A DNA stretch of 64,000 nucleotides. Source: Astrothelium macrocarpum. Taxonomy: Eukaryota > Ascomycota > Dothideomycetes > Trypetheliales > Trypetheliaceae. The notes beneath the pieces were generated by a model, which had not been told where the DNA came from, ran no database searches, and saw nothing but the letters and a program-made list of their open reading frames with translations. Below are positions 43,565 through 54,547 of this stretch, in pieces. Position 1 is the first letter of the stretch. Each line of letters starts with the position of its first letter. Both the position numbers and the translations under genes were made by a program. Location of the stretch: the NCBI GenBank assembly GCA_021030915.1, contig JAGEMR010000075.1, positions 1 through 64,000 of the forward strand, in the 5' to 3' direction.

Positions 43565-44882
43565 GCAGAAGTCGCAATGTTTGACCCACTCCCCGAAAAT
43601 AGACAACACAGTAAGCCGGCGAAGAGATGGCGCAATAGGTGATGCCCGAGGACCAAGGTAGACGGGAATCACGAAAATAACAATAACAAGCTGAAGGGTT
43701 TTAACCAGGTCAAGCACGAGATGAATCCCGGCTTGCCACGAGGCAGCTTGTGGATTGCCTCGAAGGGCAGCTAGTTCCCCTTCAACCCATTGCAAGTACG
43801 ACCTACCCAGCTTGATCTTCTGTTCTGCTCATCCTCTCCAAATCTGCACCCCCGTCTATCTGCAGGTTCCCTAACACATCATCGATGATGGCATTGCTGC
43901 GAGCGGCACGGTCGACCCTCGTTGGGGTGATGGAAGCGTTGGACAGGCATTAGGAGGTCATGGAACCCTTTAGCCTTCGCACGGGTGAGGACGCTGAAGT
44001 TGGAGGTCGACCGAGATTGCGACGGTGTGGTGCGGTGCATGCCTCGACTGACATCGGATTCTTTCCCCAACTCGTCTGGTTCTCCCCCCCAGACGGCTCG
44101 GTACCGCGGAACGAAGGCCCGACAATCATTGGCACAGAGAACAGCATAGTGCAGTGGATCTATGTCCTGGTGGAATCCTGTTTTGGGGAAAGCCTGAGGG
44201 AGTAGGGGTTGAGTGTGACACCAAAACGTGGGAGTTGACCTCGCTTGAGAGGCCCCCTCGTCATGACAGGCCATCGTACCTGCATTGCAGCTCTAGGTGC
44301 TGATCATATGCAAGCCCTCACACGGCTATGGCTTGATGGCTTGTCAATGGCGTGGTGTCCCGAGCCGGACGTGCGAGTCGGGAAGCGTGTTTTAGATCAG
44401 ACTCGGCGGAGTTTTCCGGGTGGGGTTCCGTCCTTCGGTGCAGCGGCTACTAAATAAATCTTGGCTCATCCCAACGTTCCGATATTTAAACCATCATGAC
44501 AAGCAACCATGCTGCATTTTAATTATACTATTCCGATGTCATGGGAAGCATCCGGATCCAGGAAACTTTGGGTGCAGCAAGACTAAGCTACCATGAATCT
44601 TTGGTCAGCGGATAATCATGCAACAACTATGTCACGGCCTGATCATGGAGCAGCATGCTTCCCTTGAGATATGGTAAAAGTCCGTAGGATGTTACAAGGC
44701 TGGCCTTGATCGTTCTTCAATAACACATTTCGAATTTCGAAGCTCAATTGTTCGAAACCGTTTAGTATTAGATGGGCTGCCATTGCTAACATTCAGTGAA
44801 CACACAACGATCAAGAGTTCAGGCTATGGCATTTTTGTATACTTTAATCTCATACCCTGGATAACGAATAAGAGATTACAAA
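43565..44882. other. Intergenic, promoter of the MFS gene
   Basis: Frames on both strands (for example minus 43879-44274) carry no motif. GC-rich patches with CGG triplets occur at 44370-44430, a possible but unproven site for Zn2Cys6 regulators. Confidence 0.35.
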
Positions 44883-46855
44883 TCAGACCCTGTCGTGTGC
44901 ATCTTCGCTTGACACTGTGTATTCTTGGGTAACAAATATATCCCTTCCGTCGTCATTAGTTTTGTTCTGGTCGTGTGCGTTGTCAATTATGATCTCTTCA
45001 TCACTTGCACCAGAGCTGAGCTTCTTGCTTCCATACGGATGACGGCGCCACCCGACGGGCCCCAGTTCGAATTGCTTTCCAGTCTCATCCCTGCTGCGAG
45101 ATAGATTAGATGATTCTCCCCCGCTACCGGAGAAGTTTTTGCCGAGGCTCTGGCTATTTCCGGGAGTCTTCTTGGACCCGGATCGTATTGATTGGAACCA
45201 AGTGTTGTTGTTGAAGAGGGGTTTGATGCCAGGGAGGCAAACCACGATCGTAGCAACAAATTCTTCTCGATCGGCCCAGCCAAGTGCTATTGGAAGATCT
45301 GAGATGGATCTGAGTGAATAATAGGCTCGGAGTATAGTAGCGATCATGACGAAGATTCCAGATCCGAAAAGACAGCCTAGGAAAAGCTTGTGACGAAGAG
45401 AAACCCTGACTTTGAACAAAAGTGGCATGGGAATGAGGATGATGCCGAAGTCAGTTCTGGCTCAATTGGATCAGCGTCAATGACCAAATTTGGCGAGCTG
45501 TAGTGGAACAAAATACTTACAGGCAATTCAGCGTCGCGATAACCACATAGTTTGGTGGGCGAATGGTGCAATTATCTACCTGCGGATTAGCTCTGTGTGT
45601 ATATGTATATGCATGTTCCACCAGCTCATGATGTTAAAGTCGTCACTTTTCATGTAATGTTGCACTAGCGGAACTGATGTTGATCCCCTCGCACATCATC
45701 TCAAAAACGACATTTCTAATGTCGTGGGCTGGTGGCTCTATGCGTAAAGACTTACTGCCAGGATAGGGTTTGATCTGCCAGCTTCGTGACGGTGGCAAGC
45801 AAATGCAGACATGAGTCAATATACACGCGAGCCAAGTCGATGCAGTAAAGACGCTCATTGCTATAACTAGCCGTTCCTGTTTCCATACACCGGATCTAAG
45901 TAAGACAGTGTCAACAACCCTCGATGTAAATGCTTGACAACACTTACGCCATCTTTGCGTACAAACTTAGCAAAATGCCTTTGAGAGACCAGATGAAACA
46001 TAGGTACCAGATCCAGTTCATGAACGCTAGCTTCGATCCTAGAACCAGGCTGGGCACTTTGCTCTCTGGAACTTCCATGGCAGTTTGATCATTCAGACCA
46101 ATGTTATTGCCATACTTTTCTGGAGCAGCCTCGAGTCAGTATACTTTTGAGCCGTGGGACTGTTCATTCAGGTCACTACAGGATGCACCAAGAAATGTCA
46201 CAGGCGGTAAGAGAATTAAGTCGCCAAACACCTGCTGTAGATATTCTCGATACGAATTCGAGTCACTGAAAGGAGAAAAATTCTATTCATTGACTGACGC
46301 TTGCCACGACTTTTTGAGGGTTTCCCTGGCGGGTATTTGGCAAATCATCTCTCTCGTGGCCCGTGACATTTCTTAGTACACTCGCTGGAGAGGTTGTAAT
46401 TTAGGCAAGTAGGGGAGACTTTGTAGGCACGCTCTCGCCCAATCTTAGTGGTTATGATATGAAAAGATGCAGAACCAAGGCGGGGAAACTATTGTGGACT
46501 TTGCAGATTCCAAGAAATGACAGCCAATGACGGTACGAATGCCGTTGACAAGCAGACACGCCGCATTTTAAGTTTTGCAAACTCTTCGAAACAAAGGGCA
46601 GTGTAAACCTACCAAGTAAATAAATACCAGCAGTTGTGAGAGTATAGAATACCTAAATCTTGAATGTTAGAAATCTGTGCGTCAAGGATTACCCTGAAGT
46701 GAGCTGGCACGTACAATGGCCATGCCAGCGAAGACATCACCCAGACCTAGATTCCGGATGCCGGCAACTTTGATTCGAGCGTAGAATCGCAGAAGAAGAA
46801 AGCACATTGCAACCGCATACTCCCCAAACGTCTCTCCCAGCAATGAGTAGACCAT
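44883..46855 (-). CDS. Fungal rhodopsin-like seven-helix membrane protein, six exons, 373 aa
   Basis: Exons: 46855-46715, 46652-46613, 46119-45948, 45895-45756, 45575-45521 and 45456-44883; they sum to 374 codons. The fold is that of the integral membrane 'rhodopsin domain' proteins: a first helix FGEYAVAMCFLLLRFYARIK, then RNLGLGDVFAGMAI, FYTLTTAGIYLL, FMNWIWYLCFIWSLKGILLSLYAKM, LVIAMSVFTASTWLACILTH, NYVVIATLNCLTDFGIILIPMPLLFKVRV (split here at CLTDF), LGCLFGSGIFVMIATILRAYYSL, and EEFVATIVVCLPGIKPL. The 120-residue cytosolic tail is Ser/Gly-rich and acidic at the end. Related proteins include Pth11-like receptors, but there is no CFEM domain. The second intron (46612-46120, 493 bp) is far longer than the others and holds a MITE-like inverted repeat. 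The final exon phase choice at 45575 (acceptor GGTAG) is the least certain. Confidence 0.82.
46184..46380. repeat. MITE-like inverted repeat pair inside an intron
   Basis: Left arm 46184-46205 (TGCACCAAGAAATGTCACAGGC) is shown here only by its ends, TGCACC and CAGGC; right arm 46359-46380 is its inverted copy. They agree at 19 of 22 positions, and all three differences are C/T or A/G transitions. The whole unit is 197 bp. I see no clear target duplication, so transposon origin is likely but not shown. Confidence 0.6.
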
Positions 46856-48865
46856 GGTGACGAACAGAGAAAGAATGACGGGCTTCGAGAAACGAAAGGA
46901 TCTAGGAATTGGATATAAAGATGATCCATGTGAGGGTCTCCAGGATGGCGCATGGTAAGATCTGCGATTCTTACCAGGAACGAGCCTTCAAGCGTTCTTG
47001 CCCTGTGTGCAGAGGACGGATGGAATCGATGGATTGTGTGGTGGACATTTCCAGGCTAGGTTCATGACAACAAGCAGGAGCGATCTACACTTGTCGCCAG
47101 CCAAAGTGGTTACGGTCGGAATAATTCCTGGTCACGTCAAGCGGAGCCTCGTTGCGGGTCTGGAGAGAGACGTTTAAGAACATGGATACCTGGTTCAATA
47201 TTTAATTCCCAGTCCTAGACATACGGAACGTGCGTGACCTCACACTGGAGGAATTCTGTCCAAACTGCCAGCCCTTGGACTTCCTCTCCCATTCTTTAAA
47301 TGACGGAACTTTCATCTCAATGGCTACCGGAGTCACCGAAATCGGATCATCTTGTTGCATCTTGATGTCGGGTTAAGATACGATGGTTATCTCATTTACA
47401 CAGCAACAAGATGAGGCTAGCATGATTTATGCTAGATGGCGAGCATCAGAGAAAGCTCCTGGACGCTTTTTGTGAAGCATTACCGAAATTGGCAGCAATC
47501 GTCATAGACCCTTCCAGCTTAAGGCAGGACATAATTCTCAGAGGCAAAATAACCTGCAAACCCTCACACCGCATGTCACACTGCCCCGAGAAGGATTTCG
47601 AGACGCATAGTCAAAGTTAGGCGAGAATTCGTGTGCAGGAATTCCTAGAGCAACATGGGCTCGGCCGCCAGGGCAGAGTGTTGATGTGAAAGTGAGGTTG
47701 TCTGCAGCGGGCCTACGCGCATCCAAGTCAAGCAGCAGCTCACCCAATTAGTAGACCCCACGCCGACGGCATCAAATAAGCATCTTCTCACCCTGAGCGG
47801 GAGTTGGTGGGGTCGGCCCGGCTCAATGGGACAAAAGCTGACTTCGACCCTGATATTTTTACACTTCCGATTCGTCGAGGTTTCGCTCTTTACTCCTCAA
47901 ATGATTTCAGTCCCTGTCTGAATGCTATCGACTTGTACGGCGAAGGAGCCGCTCCCTCAGGCAAAAACATTTTGATGTGTTGTTTCTCTTGCCCTATCGG
48001 AGGTGCTCGACGGTCAAGCCTTGAGTTGGTAATTGCTGTCTTGGCCTATGAAATCTATAGAAACAGAGCCGAGTCACGATACATGCCGCGAATGACTGGC
48101 ACAACCCTCGAGCCTGCAAGTGCGGATACAGACTTTTCTCGGCTACAGCGAGAACTCGATCATGCTGAGACAGGCCGCTATCTTGGCTTACGAGATTAAT
48201 TTCTCGGCAGCTCAAATCCTCTCCCACATGCCGAAGAAGAGACTAGTAGCGTGCGGGACTAGCCACCGCTCAATTGCTAGTCATGCGTAGCTGATCAACT
48301 TGAAAACTCAAAATTTCGGTTCCAGTCTCTTGGGTCATCGGCCGATTCTTGATAGAGGTAGCCATAAGGATAGTTACAGGGTTTGAGGCTTTACTGTTCT
48401 AAACTTCGGCACGTCGCCTTAACGCAGGAACATTAAAAGATTCCTATGACACCGATGCCAAATTTTCCGCTCTAGGGAGAGAGCTTTGTCTTCCGTGCGC
48501 CTTTATCACGTCTCTCTGTTTCACTCCTACCCCAACTAATCAGCAAAAGCCGGAATTGTCGCGGTTCGAGCAAGGATATCATTGACGGATGGCACTACTA
48601 AGCAATGGCGGCAACGTCTACTCAGGACGCGGTAAGACTAGTTCAGAACGGACTATGATGATTCTTTCCTCAAGGACTTAGGGGTTCCGGATTTGCTCCT
48701 ACCCGTCGTGAGCACGAAAGTCATGTCTCCACAGACAATGACCAACGGCGTTCATTCACCTATTGGGAGTTCTGAACGATATTATTATCCTGGTGCGTAA
48801 TATCGGATATCTTGTAAAATTTTTAGCTGTACTTTTTCTTCGATTTTCGGCAAAATATACTCAAA
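46856..48865. other. Gene-poor 2 kb
   Basis: The best frame is plus 47804-48199 (131 codons, ending AETGRYLGLRD), with no recognisable domain. Shared divergent promoter space of the rhodopsin-like gene and the first SDR. The minus frame 47538-47747 is equally weak. Confidence 0.35.
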
Positions 48866-49867
48866 ATGACTTTGACAGAGCAGAAAGTCGCAATCGTAAC
48901 TGGAGCCACTGTGAGCTTTTACTCTTGTGACGAATTAACTGACCAGACCAAAATTGCGTACTAATCTGTGACATTTGTGGTACAGTCCGGTATTGGAATC
49001 GATCTTGCAAAGCATCTGCATGCCAAAGGTTGGAGGGTTGCGATTGTCGGTCGCAAGCAAGCTGCTGGCGATGCTGTCATCAAAGAAATCGGTGACAGCA
49101 ATGCGCGCTTTTTCCCAGCCAATTTAGAAGATTACCACAGTCAAGCTGCCATGTTTCAAGCGGTTTGGAATACTTGGGGTCGAATTGACGCTCTCTGTGC
49201 CAATGCTGGGATAGTCGACAAAAGCAGTATCTATATCTATGATTGGCGGGAGAAAAATGTGGAAGAGGTTCCCCCGGAGCCAGATCTCCAGTGTACGGAT
49301 ATAGACTATAAAGGTGTCATTTACGGCACTCAGCTTGCTACGCACTTCATGCGCCATAACAAGCCAAGTCCAGGAGGACGGATTATAGTCAATGCCAGTA
49401 TTGGCGCAATCTTCCCTCATCGAACATACCCAGAATATTGTGGCGCCAAGGCTGCGACTATGCAATTCGTAAGATGCATGGCACCGTTGCTCAAGGCGAA
49501 GGAAAATATCTTTATCAATGTTGTTTTGCCAGGGGCAGTCGCTACTCCAATCGTCCCTCCGGAAATGATGGCGGCGGTGTCTCCTGAATGGTATTTCCAC
49601 TGTAATACAGCCATATACTGCAGATGCTGACTCAAGTTAAACAGTATAACATCCATGTCAACAGTCATTGCTGCACATGACAGATTTCTTGAAGATGATA
49701 CTGGCGCTGCTGGTCAAGCTCTGGAGGCGTCTGCGGATCAGCTCATCTATTACGACATGCCTGAGCTGGGAAACGGCTACAAGACAAAACGAGCTGTAAC
49801 CGTCTGGGAGCCGTTGTTCAAGATGATGCATGGAGAAAATTCGGAAATGCCCGATGCCATTCCATAA
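48866..49867 (+). CDS. Short-chain dehydrogenase/reductase, 15-PGDH-like, three exons, 290 aa
   Basis: Exons 48866-48910, 48986-49590 and 49645-49867; introns of 75 and 54 bp. The first intron splits the Rossmann motif, giving VAIVTGATSGIGIDLAKHL after splicing (TGxxxGxG). Then come the adenine-pocket LEDY, CANAGIVDKSS, the catalytic Ser in NASIGAI, and YCGAK as YxxxK. The C-terminal exon (AHDRFLEDDTGAAGQALEAS) is typical of fungal 15-hydroxyprostaglandin-dehydrogenase-like enzymes, which oxidise alcohols with NAD+. The substrate is unknown. It converges on a second SDR of the same subfamily, so the pair may stem from an inverted duplication, or only from family abundance. Confidence 0.88.
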
Positions 49868-50029
49868 CCAATGACATAAACTCTGATTCAATGATCAGCG
49901 CATTAGAAATGCTTCCTCGTTCTGTAATAATTAGACTATACATCATCATACGGGAGGTCGGGGATGAAAGTATAGCCTACGTAGTCCGTGGTAGTCAAAC
50001 GAGTCTTCTAACCTTCGTTCGTCCACGAC

Positions 50030-50996
50030 TTAGCCTTTGATCATGCCTCCTTTTTGCGTTTCCACGTCCATTGCACCCATGAGTGCTTTCATGTCTTCAT
50101 CGCAAAGGTCGACCGGAGTGCGGACATAATAATTGTTCAGATTGACCTCGACCGTAATTCCATACGCGTTTTCCGCAAGTACGATTTTGCCGTTCGCATC
50201 ATGTAGCTCTTTATTATCAAGCAAAAGTAAAACAACCTTGGTGATCATTGTCATAGGGGTGAATAGATGTTGGGGAAAGTCGGCTCAACCTCCTTCACCC
50301 ACAAGATTAGTCTCTACAAAACTCGGGCAGATCGCATTTGCGCGAATCCCGTCCAAATGAAAATGACTGGCGATTGATCGCAAGAAGCCCACAACACCGT
50401 CTACGAAAAGTCATTACCAGCTTCGCGATAGAATGGGATCCACTTGCGTTTTGCAGCTGCATACATCGGCACAGAGTGTGCTGGGTAGAAAGAACCACAA
50501 CTCGCCGTTATGATGAGATTGGCCCCATTCCCTTTGTGAGGCGATCGCCGGAAGTAGTGCAACGCAAGATAGCTCGTGAGAATAACCCCCTTCAAGTCGA
50601 CGTCAACACTCAGAAGACGTGGCTCCGGTGGAAGTCTGTCGTCATCTGGCTCTGTTGCATAGAAATCCGTCCTTTCGATTATGCCTGCATTTGCAAAGAC
50701 AAAGTCGAGACGCTTTCCGCTGGAATCAAATACACGTTGGAATGTTGATGCTAATTCCGGATAGTCTATAACATTTGTGTAATGGAAAGTCGCGTTTGGC
50801 AGTGTCTTCGCGACCTCCTCTCCACTTGTCAAGTTGATGTTGATGACATGGATGCTCCATCCACCGCGTTCTGCAAGAACTCTTGCAACAGCAAGGCCCA
50901 TGCCACTGGCTTTGACAATTCAGTACGACGGTCACGACACATTAAGAAGCATGCGACGTTCTCACCACCGCCAGATATTACTGCGACCTTACTCAT
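50030..50996 (-). pseudogene. Second 15-PGDH-like SDR with an in-frame stop
   Basis: Exons 50996-50966, 50909-50448 and 50400-50030. Splicing gives MSKVAVISGGASGMGLAVA, then VFANAGIIERTDFY, the catalytic Ser in IITASCGS, YAAAKHGVVGFLRSIA and NAICPSFVETNLVGEGG. The second intron is GC-AG (GCAAGT at 50447, TCGTAG ending at 50401) and lies within the YxxxK helix. Immediately after GEGG the frame meets TGA (50287-50285) where relatives have Trp, yet it stays open and conserved for another 85 codons (ADFPQHLFTPMTMITKVVLL, then NNYYVRTPVDLC). I read this as a recent nonsense mutation, a sequencing difference, or a truncated but possibly folded enzyme. It converges with the first SDR. Confidence 0.75.
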
Positions 50997-51679
50997 TGTC
51001 ACGAAACGGCCGGTTGTTTCTTCAGAACCTCTCACACAGCGGCGGATCCTTGAATGATGGCAAACAACGGTCTTTGGCAGCAGTGCTTCTCCGACATTAT
51101 AGCCGTTGACCTCCTGGCGAACGTTAAAAAGCACGGGCTTGTGGGTCAGTGACGTGCCTGCATGAGTCGACTCTGCGACGCGATGATCGTTGCCAGGTAG
51201 GTTCTGTGCACGACTCAGGGAACGCACAAGTAGCGGCCGTAATCGGCCATTCTTCCAGTTCAGAAAGGTCACGGTAGGGATGGTCGGTATGTACGCATCA
51301 GTAATTAGAAAGTCATCTTGCATCCCGGAGAGACTCATGACGGTATCGAAAACACTGGCAAAATCCACTCTTTATCGATCTTCGCCCGAATCTTGCTGGA
51401 GATCTGCCAGGACTGGATTTCAGAGCTTTGCGTGATATCTACATGTCGACTCATCAGACTGGCCCTCAGCTTGGATGTACGCAGGTGTCATGATCATAGT
51501 GAAGCTCGTCTCCACGAACTGAAGAATTTGGACAATATTCGCGTTCGATGTGTTTACGTAGAGATGAAAGTGATGCATGCGGGTTGTGGGTTTGAGTTGG
51601 ACGTCCAAGCTCCCCACTCAACCCCCACTCCTCCCCGCCATCGCGAAGTACAGGACACGCTGGCTACCACATTGCAGAC
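50997..51679. other. Divergent promoter region of SDR2 and GH2
   Basis: Two minus-strand frames (51617-51420 beginning MGSLDVQLKPTTRMHHF, and 51368 onward beginning MDFASVFDTVMSLSG) look more protein-like than chance. I cannot join them or name a domain. They could be a decayed gene upstream of SDR2. Confidence 0.3.
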
Positions 51680-53954
51680 ATGCAAAATGTTCGACTCTGG
51701 CTGACTTTTTTCATTCTGGCATTTGCTATCTTTATCGGTTTTTTACGTCGATTTGAATTGTCTCTAAATTTTCGAGGGGTATCAGACACTATGTCGGATT
51801 CTGCAACCAAAACATACCCACGCCCTGACTTTGAGAGAAGTACCTTGCTCTGGACTTCGTTGAATGGACCCTGGGACTTTTTGTTCGATGATGAGGACAT
51901 TGGGCTAAATGAGCAATGGCAGTCCAAAGGCCTTCCACAGCAAGTCGTCATTGCTGAGAAAAGTGGAGAAGACAACGTAGACACCAAGGCAAACCAGATT
52001 ACACAACAAATTGCCGCTTTGCCGGAAAAGTTATTACAAAAGAATCTATTTACATCCAGCCAAGATGGAAAGGTCCGTGACAAGCAGAAGATCAATGTTC
52101 CCTTTGTCTTCCAAACTCCAGCTTCAGGCATCCATGATCTTGGTGCCCATGAGGTAGTCTGGTATGAACGCACCATCTCGGACATTCGAACAGAGGCGCA
52201 GAAGAAGCAAGGCCATCGCCTTGTCCTCCGATTCGGTGCAGTAGACTACGAGGCGAGCATTTGGGTCAACGGCCGATACGCTGGAGGTCACCGCGGGGGG
52301 CATGTACCTTTTGATATTGACATTTCTGACGCCTTAGCTGTGCGATCAACCATCCTTCCTTCCAGTTCTACTGCACGCTTGACTGTGCGGGTTCGCGACT
52401 CGACATACGACCTTACACAGCCTCGTGGGAAGCAGTATTGGGGTGCCAAACCGGAAAGTATTTTCTATACACCCTCGACTGGCATCTGGCAGTCTGTGTG
52501 GTTAGAAAGTGTCCCAGGCGCGAGAATAGCTGACAGTAGCCATGGGACGGTTTTACGCTCGAATGATATCGGCTCCGGGAAGCTGCATGCCAAGGTTTCT
52601 ATTCAAGGACGGAACGTCGCCCGTAAATTCAGCGTCGAAGTTGAAGCATCTTTTCATGACATCGTCGTTGGTACATCACCAAAGATTGACCTGCCACGAG
52701 CTTCCGAGCACGTCAATATAGATTTAAATGTGCGACTTTCAGAACAACAAATTCGTGAGCTCCCCCAGGATCTCTTACAGGAGATACCGCTAGAGAATGA
52801 CCGGTACTGGCTGGACCGAGTAGCGCTATGGTCGCCAGAGCACCCTTCTCTCTACGATCTGACCTTGAGATTATACGACTCGGCGAGTAATCTTGTGGAC
52901 GAGGTCAAAACGACAACAGGTATGCGCTCGATAAGCTGGACCAATGGTGATCGTACCTTCAAGCTCAATGGTCACAACATCTTCCAATCTTTAGTCCTCG
53001 ACCAAGGCTATTGGCCTGAGACCGGCATGACACCACCATCACCCGATAGTCTGAAGGCGGATATCGAGCTTGCCAAGAGAATGGGTTTCAACGGTTGCCG
53101 TAAACACCAGAAAGTGGAAGATCCAATTTTCCTGTATTGGGCTGATAGGCTTGGCTATCTCGTCTGGGGTGAAATGGCTAATGGCTACGAGTTCAGCGAT
53201 GAATACGCGGAGAGATTCAATCAGGAATGGGTTGAATCGGTCAAGAGGGACATCAATCATCCATGTGTTATTGTTTGGACACCCATCAACGAAAGCTGGG
53301 GCTACACCTCGCTAAAAGATGACATTGAGCAACGGAACCACATCCGTTCATTATATTTTATTACCAAGACGCTGGATCCAACGCGCGCTATCAACGATAA
53401 CTGTGGTTGGGAGCATGTTCAATCGGATCTTACTACTTTCCATGAGTACGGTGACGCAAATGTTATGGCCAATGCATGCGCATCGATGGAAGGGGTACTC
53501 GGGAAGAAGGCTAACCGCGATATGTTTGTGCTTCCCATTACTAATGCTGCCAAGAACGACAGTGGTAGCAGGGACCAGGAAGGGGCGCCTGTTCTTTGTA
53601 CCGAATGCGGTGGAATCAATATCGCACCGGCGAAGGGTGATAAGTCAGCGAACGAAGATGATTGGGGCTACATTACCGCCTCGGATCCTCAAAACCTACT
53701 CAAGCTAGTTGAGAACCTTGTCATGAGTGTTGTCCGTAACGGACTGGTGAGCGGCTTCGTATATACCCAGTTGTAAGTCCTCTTTTTTGAGTCCGGAAAA
53801 CGTGTTCCATGCTTATCCGTGCAGGGCGGATATTGAACAGGAAGTTAATGGCCTTTACACGCCGGACCGAAAAGAAAAACTAGATGCGACGAAAGTCAAG
53901 GCAATCATCAACGAGGCCGAAAAAGCCTACTTTAGCCACCACGGTGGTAGTTGA
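51680..53954 (+). CDS. GH2 family glycosidase with N-terminal signal anchor, two exons, 740 aa
   Basis: Exon 51680-53772, intron 53773-53824 (52 bp, GTAAGT...GTGCAG), exon 53825-53954. The beginning LWLTFFILAFAIFIGFLRRF is a membrane anchor, not an obvious cleavable signal; a cytosolic form could start at the Met at residue 38. The domains are a sugar-binding domain (SLNGPWDFLF, VWYERTI, FGAVDYEASIWVNGRY), an Ig-like domain, and a TIM barrel with acid/base Glu in WTPINESWG (about residue 538) and nucleophile Glu in VLCTECGG (about 642). GH2 covers beta-galactosidases, beta-mannosidases and beta-glucuronidases. The sequence GYWPETGMTPPS at the barrel start is common in fungal members of unsettled specificity. 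Confidence 0.9.
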
Positions 53955-54547
53955 TAAGCAACAGGCATTTGGCCAATCCTGATAGATGATGACCGCAGTA
54001 CATTACCTTCAATAGCAATTGCTCCCTTGCGGGCGTTCTTGGCATTGCATTCCCCGTTTGCTGGCGATTCGAAGTGCTTCTGTCTATGATCATAATGAAG
54101 TCTTTCGAGATCTAGTCAGAATATTTTGCATCAGGACCGTCAATATGAACTTATTCGAGATCTTATATGGAAGGCCCGGCCATCTGGTTCGGTCAATTAC
54201 CACGTTCCCTCTGCCGTCATCAACTGTAACACATGAAGGCAATCAGACAACAATATAGGTTCTGACGAATCTCGTAAATTCCGGCTCCGCGTTGAAAAAT
54301 CGTAGGCTCAAGTAAAGGGTAACGTGTGATACCGAGGAGGCACGAGTAATGAGTCGATACATTTAGAATACCTTAGGTAAGCAGGCTTCGCTTTAGCATG
54401 CCGGTTTTGCTATACATTTCGCCGGCTAATACCGCGAAAAGCATACTAAGGGACTACGAGTCCCTCGTGATCTTTTAGATTGATTGATTTGATGCTAGTA
54501 TTTCTCTAAAGCATATAGACTGTGTGGCGATGAATTGTCAAGTCACC
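53955..54547. other. Convergent intergenic, nothing recognised
   Basis: This is the 3' flank of GH2 and of the Ser/Thr-rich gene. One 79-codon frame without motifs. Confidence 0.4.

Noticed and set aside
47804..48199. 131-codon plus-strand frame as a gene
   Set aside because: No domain, signal peptide, codon pattern or splice partner supports it; listed only as an open frame in a gene-poor region.
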